A DNA stretch of 64,000 nt from contig CAYMGQ010000009.1 in NCBI GenBank assembly GCA_964390055.1, forward strand, positions 27,167 to 91,166. The letters run 5' to 3'. Source of the DNA: CAYMGQ01 sp964390055 (GTDB lineage Bacteria > Bacillota > Clostridia > Peptostreptococcales > Natronincolaceae). The notes under the pieces are model-generated. The model was given only the letters and a program-made list of their open reading frames with translations, was not told the origin of the DNA and searched no databases. Made by a program: the position numbers and the translations under genes. The first letter of the stretch is position 1. Every line of letters starts with the position of its first letter. Positions 42,626-53,154 of the stretch are shown here, in pieces.

Positions 42626-44764
42626 TTATAAAGTAGCCGTATCCTTATATATTGTTTCCTCTTTAACTTCTTTTCCCAATGATTTTGCCCATTCAAACTC
42701 TTTTCTGTCTTTAAATTCCTCCTGTTTCCCCTTGTTCCAAGACTGAATTGGTCTATGAAAACCTACCACCCTGCTCCATATCTCTGTTGGATTTCCACAG
42801 CTAGGACAAAGAGCTTGTTCTCCTTTTAAATAGCCGTGGGTAGAGCATATGGAAAATGTAGGAGTTATAGTAATATATGGTATAGTACTATTTTCTACAA
42901 TTTTTTTAAGTAAGGCACTGCAGACCTCTATACTTTCAATCTCCTCACCTAAAAAGGCATGTAGGACTGTTCCGCCGGTATATAGGCTTTGTAATTTTTC
43001 CTGTAGATCTAAGGCCTCAAAGACATCCTCAGTATGGCCAACAGGTAGTTGAGTAGAATTAGTATAGTAGGGTTCCTCCTCACCCTGGGCATGAATTTTA
43101 GGATACATTTTTTTGTCTAATCTAGCAAATCTATATGTAGCCCCCTCTGCTGGAGAAGCCTCTAAATTCCATAAGCTTCCCGTTTCCTCCTGGAATATTT
43201 GTATTACCCTATTCATAAATTCCATAATTTCAACAGCAAACTCATTTCCCTCCTGGCTGGTAATATCTACACCCAACAAATTCATGCAGGCCTCGTTCAT
43301 TCCATTGATTCCAATGGTTGAAAAATGATTTTTAAAATATTCACCCGTAGCATCTTTTACCAGCTTTAAATAATGTCTAGAATAGGGGTATAGTCCTAGG
43401 TCCATATATCTTTCTAAAATTCTTCTTTTGGCTTCACATATTTCTTTACCATACTCCATTAACTCCCTAACCCGCCGCTTAAACTCCTCCTTGTTTTTCG
43501 CTACGTAGCCTATCCTTGCCATATTAAGGGTAACTACATTAATGGAACCAGTTAATGGATTGGCACCAAATAGGCCTCCTCCCCTTTTCCTTAATTCCCT
43601 ATTGTCTAAACGGAGCCTACAACACATAGACCGGACATCCTCAGGAGATAAATCTGAGTTTAAAAAGTTTGCAAAATATGGAGTTCCAAACTTTCTTGTC
43701 ATTTCCATGATAGAATTTGCCACCTGGGAACCCCAGGGGAAGTCCTCTGTTATATTTATAGTAGGAATAGGGAAGCTAAATACTCTCCCTGCCCCGTCTC
43801 CCTCCATCATTACCTCACAAAATGCCATATTAAACATATCCATTTCCTTCTGGAAGTCACCATAATTCTTATCGGCATTTTCCCCCCCTATAATTGCAGG
43901 CTGCTTCTTTAAAAGGGGATGGCAGGCAATATCTAAGGTAATATTAGTAAAGGGTGTTTGGAAACCTACCCGCGTTGGTACATTAAGGTTAAACACAAAA
44001 CGTTGTAGGGCCTTCTTAACCTGATGATAATTTAATTCATCATAATGTATAAAGGGCGCCAAATAAGTATCTAGGCTGGAAACTGCCTGGGCTCCCGCTG
44101 CCTCGCCCTGGAGGGTGTATAAAAGGTTTACTAATTGACCTAGGGCAGATTCAAAATGCTTTGGTGGTTTAGATTCTATCTTACCCGCTGCCCCTCTAAA
44201 ACCCCTCCTTAAAAAATCCTCCATATCCCATCCACAGCAATAGGGAGCCAGTAAACCAAGGTCATGGATATGTAAATCTCCCCCTATATGGGCATCTCTT
44301 AATTCCTTACGATATATTTTATTTAACCAGTATTTTGTTGTTATGCTTTCTACAATATGATTATTGAGACCCTGCAAGGAGAAACCCATGTTGGCATTTT
44401 CATTGACACGCCAATTATCCAGATTAACATACTCCTCTATCATTTCCTCAGCATCCATAAAGAGGTTTCTTACCTCCCTAATCTCTTCCCGTTTTCTTCT
44501 ATATAAAATATAGGCCTTAGCTGTTTTTGCGTGTCCCTCCTCTATTAGGACCTTTTCTACAATGTCCTGAATATCCTCAACTGTTGGGATACTAGCCCGA
44601 TATGTCTCCCTTAGGATATCCACTACCATTTTTGTTAATTTGGATGCCGTTATCTCATCCTTTCCCCCCACTGATTTAGCAGCGGCAAAAATGGCATTCT
44701 TTATTTTTCTACTATCAAAATCTACAATTTCCCCATTTCTTTTTTGTATCTTATTAGCTCCCAT
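42626..44764 (-). CDS. nrdD: Anaerobic ribonucleoside-triphosphate reductase (NrdD)
   Basis: 712 residues. N-terminal ATP-cone (KRNGEIVDFDSRKIKNAIF; HAKTAKAYILYRRKREE). The active-site region has LNVPTRVGFQTPFTNITLD. The zinc site is CSTHGYLKG with CPSCG, and the glycyl radical glycine is in RVVGFHRPIQSWNKG (about G668). It reduces ribonucleotides in the absence of oxygen. A NrdR-like box lies upstream. Confidence 0.96.
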   Translation of the reverse strand: MGANKIQKRNGEIVDFDSRKIKNAIFAAAKSVGGKDEITASKLTKMVVDILRETYRASIPTVEDIQDIVEKVLIEEGHAKTAKAYILYRRKREEIREVRNLFMDAEEMIEEYVNLDNWRVNENANMGFSLQGLNNHIVESITTKYWLNKIYRKELRDAHIGGDLHIHDLGLLAPYCCGWDMEDFLRRGFRGAAGKIESKPPKHFESALGQLVNLLYTLQGEAAGAQAVSSLDTYLAPFIHYDELNYHQVKKALQRFVFNLNVPTRVGFQTPFTNITLDIACHPLLKKQPAIIGGENADKNYGDFQKEMDMFNMAFCEVMMEGDGAGRVFSFPIPTINITEDFPWGSQVANSIMEMTRKFGTPYFANFLNSDLSPEDVRSMCCRLRLDNRELRKRGGGLFGANPLTGSINVVTLNMARIGYVAKNKEEFKRRVRELMEYGKEICEAKRRILERYMDLGLYPYSRHYLKLVKDATGEYFKNHFSTIGINGMNEACMNLLGVDITSQEGNEFAVEIMEFMNRVIQIFQEETGSLWNLEASPAEGATYRFARLDKKMYPKIHAQGEEEPYYTNSTQLPVGHTEDVFEALDLQEKLQSLYTGGTVLHAFLGEEIESIEVCSALLKKIVENSTIPYITITPTFSICSTHGYLKGEQALCPSCGNPTEIWSRVVGFHRPIQSWNKGKQEEFKDRKEFEWAKSLGKEVKEETIYKDTATL

Positions 44765-44798
44765 AGTAACCTCCTATTGTATGAAAAATTATCCAATG

Positions 44799-44812
44799 CA
44801 CTACATATAGTA
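44799..44812. promoter_or_regulatory. NrdR-box-like site upstream of nrdD
   Basis: CACTACATATAGTA, close to the NrdR consensus CACTATATATAGTG (two mismatches). It overlaps a TATACT -10-like sequence on the minus strand. A second box at the usual ~31-bp spacing was not found. Confidence 0.42.
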
Positions 44813-44942
44813 TATGTTACATTACTCCTATTAAATACTCAATCTAGACAAAGTCGCAATGCTTACTTTTTATCTAACATTACTACAGAATCCGTCATTA
44901 TTCTCATTAATCTATAGTTTATCCAATATTTTTATCAATAAG

Positions 44943-44979
44943 AACCCCCAATCTACATTTATCATGTATTTGGGGGTTT
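44943..44979 (-). terminator. Terminator after the LytTR regulator gene
   Basis: AACCCCCAA and TTGGGGGTT outer stem with TGTA/TACA inside. T-rich on both sides; acts at least for the minus-strand gene ending at 44993. Confidence 0.6.
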
Positions 44980-44992
44980 TAGGGTCTTAAAT

Positions 44993-45763
44993 TTAATTCT
45001 CTAGTCCTACTAATTCTTTAAACTCCTTTACCCTATTTCTACTAATGGGTATCTTATCCCCATGGCCCTTCATTTTTATCTGTAGACTATTATTAAACCA
45101 TAGCTCAACCTCATCAATTTCATCAAGATTTATTAAAAAACTCCTATGGGGCCTGAAAAATCCAAACTTAGTCAATCTCCCTTCCCATTCTCCTATGGGA
45201 ATTGTGGTGGTAAAGTTACCCCTTTTGCTTACAACCTTCGTATTCCTATCCCTAGTTTCTATAAATACAATATCCTTCATGCAAAGCACATATAATTTAT
45301 CGTCTTTCTCTAAGGTTATTTTCTGGTTTTTCCGCTCTATATATAAGTGCTTCTCCAATAGGTTATGAACTTGATTTAGTGTTTCTTGGGGAAACTCCAT
45401 TAGATCCCTTCTAAGTTTTTCTATGGTTTTATTAAATCTATTCTCATCCACGGGTTTTAACAAGTAATCGACAGCTGAATATTCAAAGGCGTCTATGGCA
45501 TATTCGTTATAAGCTGTAACAAATACTATTTTAGGCACCTTGGGAAGGCCTACTATCTCAGAGGCTATATCAAACCCTGTCATATCCTGTAATTTAATAT
45601 CTAAAAAGACCACATCCACCAGTTTTTCCGTACATAATTGTATTGCATCCTCTCCCTCTGAAGCCTCAGCCACCACATGAAAATCAGAATATTGCTCTAG
45701 CATGTTAATTAAATTTAACCTTGCAGGCATTTCATCATCCACAATCATTACACTGTATGACAT
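44993..45763 (-). CDS. lytT: LytTR-type response regulator
   Basis: 256 residues: receiver domain (IVDDEMPARLNLINML; phosphorylated Asp in VVFLDIKLQD; KPVDENRF) and LytTR DNA-binding domain (YVLCMKDIVFIETRDRNTKV; FFRPHRSFLINLDEI). It overlaps the sensor kinase gene by one base. In clostridia this pair is often tied to pyruvate, carbon starvation or cell-wall control. No target is visible here. Confidence 0.9.
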   Translation of the reverse strand: MSYSVMIVDDEMPARLNLINMLEQYSDFHVVAEASEGEDAIQLCTEKLVDVVFLDIKLQDMTGFDIASEIVGLPKVPKIVFVTAYNEYAIDAFEYSAVDYLLKPVDENRFNKTIEKLRRDLMEFPQETLNQVHNLLEKHLYIERKNQKITLEKDDKLYVLCMKDIVFIETRDRNTKVVSKRGNFTTTIPIGEWEGRLTKFGFFRPHRSFLINLDEIDEVELWFNNSLQIKMKGHGDKIPISRNRVKEFKELVGLEN

Positions 45764-47493
45764 TAAGCAACTACCTCCTTAATAGTAGAAGTATCCTTAT
45801 CTGGCATATAGGGAATCCTAATTAATACACTGGTACCCTCTTGATTCCTGCTTTTTATCTTTAACCGGTATTCATCACCATAGAGGTTAATTAGACGTTT
45901 GTTAACATTGTTAAGCCCGACAGAATCAAAGTTGGTTTTCATATTTATCAATCTAGTTAATTTTTCAGATTCTATACCCACTCCATCATCAATTACCTGC
46001 AGTATTAAGTCTGACCCTTCCCTCCTACTTCGTATGGTAACTGTTCCCCCACCCTTTTTAGGTAATATTCCATGTATTATAGCATTTTCTACGATAGGCT
46101 GTAGAATTAAGGGGGGTAATTTACAGGAGATATTATCCTGCAAGTCATATTCAACCTGTAGCTTATTTCCAAAACGAACCCTTTCAATTTCCAAATAAGA
46201 GGCTATATGCTTTAGCTCTATATCTATATCAACCAAATCCTGATTGTTACTTATACTCTTTCTAAAAAAATCTGCCAGGGATATAAGTAAGCCCTTGGCC
46301 TTTTTGGTATCTAATTGTATAAAGGAAACAATGGTGTTAATTGCGTTAAATAAAAAATGTGGATTTATTTGGGCCTGTAGGGCCTTTAGTTCAGCTTCTG
46401 TAATTAGCTTTTTTTGATAGTCAACCTTACTCAATTCTATTTGGGTTGAGAAAAGTTGCCCCAAACCCAAAGCCAGTTTTGTATCAATGGGGCTGATGCT
46501 GTTCTTTTCTTTTTTATATAGCTTTAAGGTCCCTACAACCTTTTCCTTTTCTTTTAGGGGGACCACAACTCCCGAACCTAATTGACAATCTGAACGATTA
46601 CAGCCGATACCCTCCTTGTCATGGATTATTTTATATTTTCCGGTTTCTAGTACTTCCTTGGTATCCTCAGTCTGCAAGCCCATACCCTGACTATGGTGGT
46701 CCTCCCCTATACCCTTATGGCACAATATCTCGTTACAGTTTGTTATAGTCACCGCCGCCACATCTACAAAATCATAAATTATATTTACCACCCTATGAGC
46801 CACCTCATAATTAAGCCCTTTCCTAAAGTGGGGTAGGGTTAAGTTAGCAATCCTCAAGGCCTTTTCTGCCTGTATTGATGCTATCCTATCGTACTCAGCA
46901 TAAATATTTTCTATAATTCCAACAAAAATTGCTATCCCAAAGGCATTAACAATTACCATTGGAAAGACAATTATTTTAACCAATTCCAATGCATCTGCAA
47001 AGGGGCGGGCCACCACCAGGATGATTAGCATCTGGGTAAATTCTGATATCATCCCTACCAAAAATGCCGACTGCCACTTGTGTTTTGAATTTCTAATATA
47101 ATTATGGGCATAACCACCCATAAGGCCCTCCACTAAGGTTGATATGCCACATGCAAAGGCAGTAAAACCTCCTATGTCAATTAAATAACGATGTCCTCCA
47201 GCTATAAGCCCCGCCAGAAAGCCCACAGTAGGCCCTCCAAAAAGCGCCCCTACCATTACCCCTACAATCCTAGTATTTGCCAAGGCTCCATTAATGGGCA
47301 CACTAGAATAGGTACCCATTATGCCAATTAGGCCGAAGATTATGGATAAGATAACCTTATCCAATAGAGTAATGTTTTTCTTCACAATTAGCTTCCTAAA
47401 TATACCTATCCTGGATATAATAACCGCCAGTATGATAATAATGCCTAGTTTGTTTAGCAATGATAACATCATTTTTACTATAAGCCAAATCAT
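45763..47493 (-). CDS. lytS: LytS-type sensor histidine kinase
   Basis: 576 residues. An N-terminal 5TMR-LYT region of six membrane segments (SIIFGLIGIMGTYSSVPING; RIVGVMVGALFGGPTVGFLA) is followed by a GAF domain and a His-kinase core with the phosphorylated histidine in LQAQINPHFLFNAINT. The ATPase N and G boxes are ILQPIVENAIIHG and DDGVGI. Partner of the LytTR regulator immediately downstream. Confidence 0.92.
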   Translation of the reverse strand: MIWLIVKMMLSLLNKLGIIIILAVIISRIGIFRKLIVKKNITLLDKVILSIIFGLIGIMGTYSSVPINGALANTRIVGVMVGALFGGPTVGFLAGLIAGGHRYLIDIGGFTAFACGISTLVEGLMGGYAHNYIRNSKHKWQSAFLVGMISEFTQMLIILVVARPFADALELVKIIVFPMVIVNAFGIAIFVGIIENIYAEYDRIASIQAEKALRIANLTLPHFRKGLNYEVAHRVVNIIYDFVDVAAVTITNCNEILCHKGIGEDHHSQGMGLQTEDTKEVLETGKYKIIHDKEGIGCNRSDCQLGSGVVVPLKEKEKVVGTLKLYKKEKNSISPIDTKLALGLGQLFSTQIELSKVDYQKKLITEAELKALQAQINPHFLFNAINTIVSFIQLDTKKAKGLLISLADFFRKSISNNQDLVDIDIELKHIASYLEIERVRFGNKLQVEYDLQDNISCKLPPLILQPIVENAIIHGILPKKGGGTVTIRSRREGSDLILQVIDDGVGIESEKLTRLINMKTNFDSVGLNNVNKRLINLYGDEYRLKIKSRNQEGTSVLIRIPYMPDKDTSTIKEVVA

Positions 47494-47562
47494 TTTATCA
47501 TCTACCCCTCACTCTTAGGTCAATTATACCATATTTTTCATATTTAGTCTTTGTCCTGTTTT

Positions 47563-48384
47563 TTATATGTATCTTATATTTCCCTTCCAGTTTAAATACC
47601 CTAATTGCTCCTCTAATAATTCCCTAGACAATAGCAAGGCCTTATCTTTATTAAGGGAGTTAAGGAATAAAACCTCAGTATATTGCTTATCCTCCGCCTG
47701 ATTGATTATATTGTGTTTTTTAAGCAATCTCTTTAGTTGCTTGGCCGCCCCCCTATTACCATCTATTATCTGCACATCTCCCCCTACTATATTGGCTATC
47801 TTCTCCTTAATAAAGATATAATGGGTACAACCTAATACTATGGCAGAAACCCTTTGCATATTATAATTAGAAAATAGGTTTTCTAGGTAGTCTTTAGCCT
47901 CTGTCCCCCTTCCACCTGTTGTCTCAACAATCTCCGGTAGGCCAGGGCAGGGTAATTTAATAATCTCCCTTTTCTTATTCATACTTTTAATTAGTCTGTT
48001 AAACTTTTCCTCCCTTAGGGTAACAGGAGTGGCCATCACCAGAATTTTGCCCTTATCACTTAAGGCCACAGCGGGTTTTAGGGCTGGTTCCATACCAACT
48101 ATGGGTATATCTAAAGCCCTCCTTAAGTCCTCTATTGCACCGCTGGTAGCGGTATTGCAGGCTACTACCAAACCCTTAATCCTATGTGCCATGAGATGGT
48201 CCACTACCCTAAAGGCCAAATCCTGTACCTCCTGGGTATCTCTAACCCCATAGGGCGCATTTTTTGAATCCCCATAATATACATAGCTCTCATTGGGTAG
48301 GTGGGTAATAAGCTCTGCTAATACACTAATGCCCCCTACCCCTGAATCAAAAACACCTATCGGAGACTTGCTATCAATTGTCAT
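47563..48384 (-). CDS. murI: Glutamate racemase
   Basis: 273 residues. Catalytic cysteines lie in VVACNTATSGA (C76) and VLGCTHY. PIGVFDSGVGGISVL is the characteristic N-terminus. It makes D-glutamate for peptidoglycan. It follows pgi by 32 nt. Confidence 0.95.
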   Translation of the reverse strand: MTIDSKSPIGVFDSGVGGISVLAELITHLPNESYVYYGDSKNAPYGVRDTQEVQDLAFRVVDHLMAHRIKGLVVACNTATSGAIEDLRRALDIPIVGMEPALKPAVALSDKGKILVMATPVTLREEKFNRLIKSMNKKREIIKLPCPGLPEIVETTGGRGTEAKDYLENLFSNYNMQRVSAIVLGCTHYIFIKEKIANIVGGDVQIIDGNRGAAKQLKRLLKKHNIINQAEDKQYTEVLFLNSLNKDKALLLSRELLEEQLGYLNWKGNIRYI

Positions 48385-48416
48385 AGTCTACACCACCCAT
48401 TATAATAATCTGTCCA

Positions 48417-49781
48417 TCATTTTAGATTTATTGCTTGTAATTGTTGCAATATTTTTATCCTTTCTTGCTCATAACCCTCTTTTCCTAATAAAGCAAACAT
48501 ATTTCTTTTATAAGATTCTACACCCGGCTGGTTAAAGGGATTAACCCCCAGGATATATCCACTCATGGCACAGGATTTTTGTAGAAAATAAAATAAATAA
48601 CCTAGATAATAGGCCTGTGCCTTGGCTAGCTTAATAATAAGATTTGGGACTCCTCCATCATTATGGGCCAGTAGGCTAGCCTTGAAAATACTATCATTAA
48701 TATCTCCCACGCTTTTTCCCTGTAAATAGTTTAAACCATCGGTATCTTCCTTGCTTATAGGGATTGAAATATCGTTAGCCATCTCCCTTATATGTAAAAT
48801 TGTCTGGAAGATATTTCTTTTGCCCTCTTGCATATATTGTCCCATTGAATGTAAATCCGTAGAAAATCTCAGACTAGCAGGAAATATTCCCTTTCCTTCC
48901 TTACCCTCACTCTCACCAAATAATTGCTTCCACCATTCCCCCATATAGTGTAGTGATGGTTCATATGTAGACAATACTTCGATATCTTTTCCCCTTCTGT
49001 AAAATATGTTTCTAATTACTGCATATTGGTAGGAAGGGTTTTCCCTTAATTCATCAGTGAATAGGTCTTGATATGCCTGGCTTGCTCCAGCCATAATCTC
49101 GTCAATATCTATCCCAGCTACAGCCATAGGTAGTAAACCTACCCCTGTCAAGACGGAATATCTTCCCCCTATATCATCAGGAATTTCCAAACTTTCATAT
49201 CCTTCTTTAAGGGCTATTTCCCTTAAGCTACCCTTTTCCTTGTCTGTTGTTACATATATCCTTTTTCGGGCCTCATCCTTCCCATACCTATCTTCCATAT
49301 AATTTTTAAATATCCTAAAGGCCACCGCTGGTTCAGTAGTAGTGCCTGACTTTGAAATAACGTTAATAGATACTTCCTTATCCTCTAATATATCAAGCAG
49401 GTCCCTGATATATTTGCCACTCATATTATTGCCTGCAAAGTATAACTTACATCCATGGCCTAGACTGGTAGGTAAAATATTAGAAAAACTGTGACCCAGC
49501 ATCTCTACACCTGCCCTGGCTCCTAGATAAGAACCCCCTATCCCTATTACGATTAGGGCATTGGAATTTGCCTGAATTTTCTCTGCCAGGGAAACAATTC
49601 TATTAATTTCTTCTTTCTTATATTTATATGGTAGGTCTAGCCACCCTAGGTAATTGCTAGTAAGATGGCTTTTACTATGTAATCTCTTGTGAAGTCTAGA
49701 TACTATTGGCTTAAAGGCTAGGATTTCTTCTTCTTTTACAAAATCCTCTGCTTTTGAATAGTCAAATATAATTCTTCCCAA
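48417..49781 (-). CDS. pgi: Glucose-6-phosphate isomerase
   Basis: 454 residues, typical of the short Firmicute form. Motifs are VIGIGGSYLGARAGVEML, VISKSGTTTEPAVAFRIF and GGRYSVLTGVGLLPMAVAG. It interconverts glucose-6-P and fructose-6-P. Confidence 0.96.
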   Translation of the reverse strand: MGRIIFDYSKAEDFVKEEEILAFKPIVSRLHKRLHSKSHLTSNYLGWLDLPYKYKKEEINRIVSLAEKIQANSNALIVIGIGGSYLGARAGVEMLGHSFSNILPTSLGHGCKLYFAGNNMSGKYIRDLLDILEDKEVSINVISKSGTTTEPAVAFRIFKNYMEDRYGKDEARKRIYVTTDKEKGSLREIALKEGYESLEIPDDIGGRYSVLTGVGLLPMAVAGIDIDEIMAGASQAYQDLFTDELRENPSYQYAVIRNIFYRRGKDIEVLSTYEPSLHYMGEWWKQLFGESEGKEGKGIFPASLRFSTDLHSMGQYMQEGKRNIFQTILHIREMANDISIPISKEDTDGLNYLQGKSVGDINDSIFKASLLAHNDGGVPNLIIKLAKAQAYYLGYLFYFLQKSCAMSGYILGVNPFNQPGVESYKRNMFALLGKEGYEQERIKILQQLQAINLK

Positions 49782-49861
49782 AATTCTACCTCCTATAAAA
49801 TAAACTCCTTCTTATTAGTATTTATTTCTCCAACTGCTTATATTATAACAAAAAAAAGAAA

Positions 49862-49885
49862 AATCCTACAATTAAAAGTAGGATT
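49862..49885 (-). terminator. Terminator after the Fe-S protein gene
   Basis: AATCCTAC and GTAGGATT, then TTTTCTTTTTTTT on the minus strand. Confidence 0.82.
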
Positions 49886-49895
49886 CATTGTAAAT

Positions 49896-50618
49896 TTACA
49901 ATCTTTCGCCCTTAATACTAATTTTAACCTTATTTAATTTCAAGCTCTTTTGGCTATTTGATAGTGCAGTCTCAACAGCCCTTACAATACCCTGACAGCA
50001 TGGGACCTCCATATAAGCCACTGTTATTGATTTTAAATTATTATACTTAATAATTTCACTTAGCTTCTCCGTATACTCACCAATACCATCTAATTTTGGA
50101 CATGCTATTGCAACAGCCCTGCCCTTTAGAAGATCTAGATGATAATTTGGGTATGCAATGGGTACACAATCTGCAGTAATTAGTAAATCGGCATTTTTAA
50201 AATAAGGGGCATTTACTGGTATCAAGTGTAATTGTACCGGCCACTGTCCCAATTGGGATTTAATCTTAATTTCTATATCATCACTACTAATGGTATGGTC
50301 CATGGCCTCTTTATCCCCTGATCCAAAGGTCATTGCCCTACTTCCAGGACATCCTCCTGCAAAACCATGGCCTCCACAAGCATCCTGACTAGTAGTGGGT
50401 GCCTGCTCTTGGAATGCTTCTGCTTGTCTCTCTACAAGCTTTAAGGCCCCTTGGGGACAATGTCCCAGACATGCTCCCAAACCATCACAATACTCATCCT
50501 TTACAAGCCTTGCCTTACCATCTATTATTTGCAAAGCCCCCTCTGCACAGTTGGGTATACATAGGCCACAACCTATGCATTTTTCCTCATCTATCTCAAT
50601 GATTTTTCTCTTTCCCAT
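49896..50618 (-). CDS. 4Fe-4S protein with extra cysteine-containing C-terminal domain
   Basis: 240 residues. Two ferredoxin-type clusters at the N-terminus: CIGCGLCIPNC and CDGLGACLGHCPQGAL (second spacing altered). A linker with CGGHGFAGGCPG follows. The C-terminal half has further cysteines (ADCVPIAYPN; AIACPKLDG; VPCCQGI). This is a conserved clostridial ferredoxin-like protein of unknown redox partner. ATG 50618 is 9 nt after AAGGAGG; an in-frame codon nearer the ribosome binding site is unlikely. Confidence 0.85.
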   Translation of the reverse strand: MGKRKIIEIDEEKCIGCGLCIPNCAEGALQIIDGKARLVKDEYCDGLGACLGHCPQGALKLVERQAEAFQEQAPTTSQDACGGHGFAGGCPGSRAMTFGSGDKEAMDHTISSDDIEIKIKSQLGQWPVQLHLIPVNAPYFKNADLLITADCVPIAYPNYHLDLLKGRAVAIACPKLDGIGEYTEKLSEIIKYNNLKSITVAYMEVPCCQGIVRAVETALSNSQKSLKLNKVKISIKGERL

Positions 50619-50786
50619 TTCAACCATCCTCCTTATTAATTATGCTGGTTTTATTTTACTATATTAATTGTGGACTTTCTGTGATATAACTCACAAGTTC
50701 CTAATCTTACCCATTAACTTTATCTATATAAGGACAGTAATTAGGGTTTCCTATATTAAAGTTCCGGCTAAAGTTTAAGATTAAAA

Positions 50787-50808
50787 AAAGGCCATGCAAA
50801 TGGCCTTT
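50787..50808 (-). terminator. Terminator after the FAH-family gene
   Basis: AAAGGCCA and TGGCCTTT, followed by T7 on the minus strand; almost touching the stop codon. Confidence 0.82.
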
Positions 50809-50810
50809 AA

Positions 50811-51707
50811 CTATTTTATTGTATTTACCAAACTTCCAATTCCCTCTATGCTACAGGTTATCATATCACCAGACTTTAAATATTTTGGTGGTTCAAAGCC
50901 CATACCTACCCCCCCTGGGGTTCCCGTTGCAATAATATCACCCACCTGCAGGGTCATACCCTTGGATAAATCCTCAATAATATAAGCTATATCAAAAATT
51001 AGATTTTTAGTGTTGGAATTTTGCCTTACTTCCCCATTTACCTGGGCAGAAATATTTAAGTTAAGGGGTAATGGCAGTTTATTCTTATGTACAATCCAAG
51101 GTCCCATAGCCGTAAAGCCATCTAGACTTTTACCCTTCATCCACTGATTATGCTTTTTTTGTAAATCACGGGCAGTAAGATCATTTAAAATACTATATCC
51201 AAAAATATATTCCTCTGCCCTATCCCTCTTTATATTTTTGCCCTCTTTCCCTATAATAATAGCTAGTTCCACCTCGTAGTCAATTTCTCTTGTTATAGGT
51301 GAATGGCTATCAATTTCCTCCATGCTACCCCTTATGGAAGATGCCATTTTAGTAAAATAAACAGGTGCATCAGGTATCTGGGCCTGGTCCCCCATTGTAG
51401 ACTGTAGTTCTTCGGCATGGTCCCTATAATTTAGGCCTAGGCAAATTATATTTCTTCTAGCTTTGCAAATGGGTGGACCTAACCTTACCGAATTAAGAGA
51501 AATCGATTGATCTAGGTATTTATCACCCTCTGTCATAGCTAAGCTAATTTCCTTTAAAATATCTTCATTGCAATTCCCAATAAAATCCAACATGTTACTA
51601 GCACTATCTCCACCAATAATCTTATCTAAAGCTAATATTCTATTCTCTTGGGGATAGACAAGTCCTAATTTTTTATCCCCCTCCTGAAAATAAGTTGCAA
51701 AATACAT
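50811..51707 (-). CDS. Fumarylacetoacetate hydrolase family protein
   Basis: 298 residues. The metal-binding E-x-E is in REIDYEVELAIIIGKEG, and NDLTARDLQ and GDIIATGTPGGVGMGFEPP are the typical later motifs. Members hydrolyse or hydrate 2-oxo acids. The substrate cannot be told and no pathway genes surround it. Confidence 0.9.
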   Translation of the reverse strand: MYFATYFQEGDKKLGLVYPQENRILALDKIIGGDSASNMLDFIGNCNEDILKEISLAMTEGDKYLDQSISLNSVRLGPPICKARRNIICLGLNYRDHAEELQSTMGDQAQIPDAPVYFTKMASSIRGSMEEIDSHSPITREIDYEVELAIIIGKEGKNIKRDRAEEYIFGYSILNDLTARDLQKKHNQWMKGKSLDGFTAMGPWIVHKNKLPLPLNLNISAQVNGEVRQNSNTKNLIFDIAYIIEDLSKGMTLQVGDIIATGTPGGVGMGFEPPKYLKSGDMITCSIEGIGSLVNTIK

Positions 51708-51793
51708 TCATATTCCCCCTTATTTTTCTTAATCTAATAGGCCTATATTATGTTTATCATATATAAAGCTACCCCCATCTGCAAGGCAATTTG

Positions 51794-53140
51794 CTAAATT
51801 GTTAGCATGCCTTCCTCCTCATCCACTAGCAGGAGCAACTGCCGCTGCTGACCATCCAGGGCATCTACATATATAAGATAGGTATCTTCTCCTCCTAATA
51901 CCCTAAATTCATAACAGAGTACCTCCTTATTGCCGGGGCTTGGAATAATGGCTAATCTTACCTCCTGTATATCTACAGCGCTTGATAGTTTTTCTTGGGC
52001 CTCCTCCTTGGAGATTTTTACCTCCTCTATTTTCCTATCATGATGATTCATCAAATAACCTTCAGTTTCTAAACCAATAATCTCACCATCATCTAAGGCT
52101 ACTTTTACCTTAATCAAATCTGGATAGACTAGTACCTCCCCATCCTCATATGCAAAATTTATAGTAGCCTGCCCCTCAAAAATATTGGAGAAGGTAGTCC
52201 TCATATTTTTAAAACCATTCTGCCTTAAAAAATCCTCAGCAATTTTTACTGCCTTTGCTAAATCTATTTTCTCATCTCCTATTTCCCGGGTATTTAAATA
52301 CCATAGGATTTGGCCAGAGTTTTTGCTAATGCCAAAGGAAAGCTCTTGGTCTCCATTCGTACCTATCTTACCGTAGCCATGATATGCGGGAATAGGGGTA
52401 TTCTCAATCTCACCTATAATTTCCACATTTTTCATTCCATCTCTTTTAAAATGCTTGTTAAATATATCTAGGGCCTCTTTATTATCTATAGTCCTTCCCT
52501 CTAATTTTGCTTTTGCCCCCTTAATATGTTCGGAAAAGGGCCCATCATAGACTAATTCAGGATAATCCTGTACCTTTTCTTCAAAATTAATTAATTTAAA
52601 TTCCCTCATCCTGTCATTTAATTGGGACAAATTTTTATTGCCCTCTCTTCTCAAGTCACCAAATTTAACCCCACCCTTAGCAATTTCTTTCTCTAGCACT
52701 ATCAGCTCCTGGGCCAGTACATTTGCATAGGACTGTAATTCATTTAGGGTTTCCCTTTCTTTATCTTCCAAGACTATCCCCTCTAGGGCCTTGTTCACCA
52801 TGGCCGTGCAATAGTCCCCCAATTGATTTAAAAAGCTTTCTGTCCTCCTAATCCCACCATGGTCAAAGGGTAATTGGGTCAGCTTATCCTGGGCCCCATA
52901 GGCTTGAAAGATTGTATCATTCAAATATTTGATAATGTCCTTATTACTCCCTGATACCATGGCCTTTGCTAAATCTAGCTGGGCATTTTCCACATGGCCT
53001 ATTAAATCATAAAACTGCCTCTGGAATTGTAAATCCAAATAGGTATGATAATCATTTTTTTCATTATATTGATAAAAACCCCACACTCCAGTTGCCAACA
53101 AAAGTATAGCAAGAAAAATAGGTAACCATAATCTTTTCAT
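51794..53140 (-). CDS. ypeB: Germination protein YpeB
   Basis: 448 residues. An N-terminal signal-anchor is followed by a helical region and PepSY-type repeats near the C-terminus (GQILWYLNTREIGDEKIDLA; KEEAQEKLSSAV). YpeB keeps the cortex-lytic enzyme SleB stable in the spore. It lies directly after sleB (14 nt), the conserved order. Confidence 0.93.
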   Translation of the reverse strand: MKRLWLPIFLAILLLATGVWGFYQYNEKNDYHTYLDLQFQRQFYDLIGHVENAQLDLAKAMVSGSNKDIIKYLNDTIFQAYGAQDKLTQLPFDHGGIRRTESFLNQLGDYCTAMVNKALEGIVLEDKERETLNELQSYANVLAQELIVLEKEIAKGGVKFGDLRREGNKNLSQLNDRMREFKLINFEEKVQDYPELVYDGPFSEHIKGAKAKLEGRTIDNKEALDIFNKHFKRDGMKNVEIIGEIENTPIPAYHGYGKIGTNGDQELSFGISKNSGQILWYLNTREIGDEKIDLAKAVKIAEDFLRQNGFKNMRTTFSNIFEGQATINFAYEDGEVLVYPDLIKVKVALDDGEIIGLETEGYLMNHHDRKIEEVKISKEEAQEKLSSAVDIQEVRLAIIPSPGNKEVLCYEFRVLGGEDTYLIYVDALDGQQRQLLLLVDEEEGMLTI

Positions 53141-53154
53141 AACTTAACCCCTCC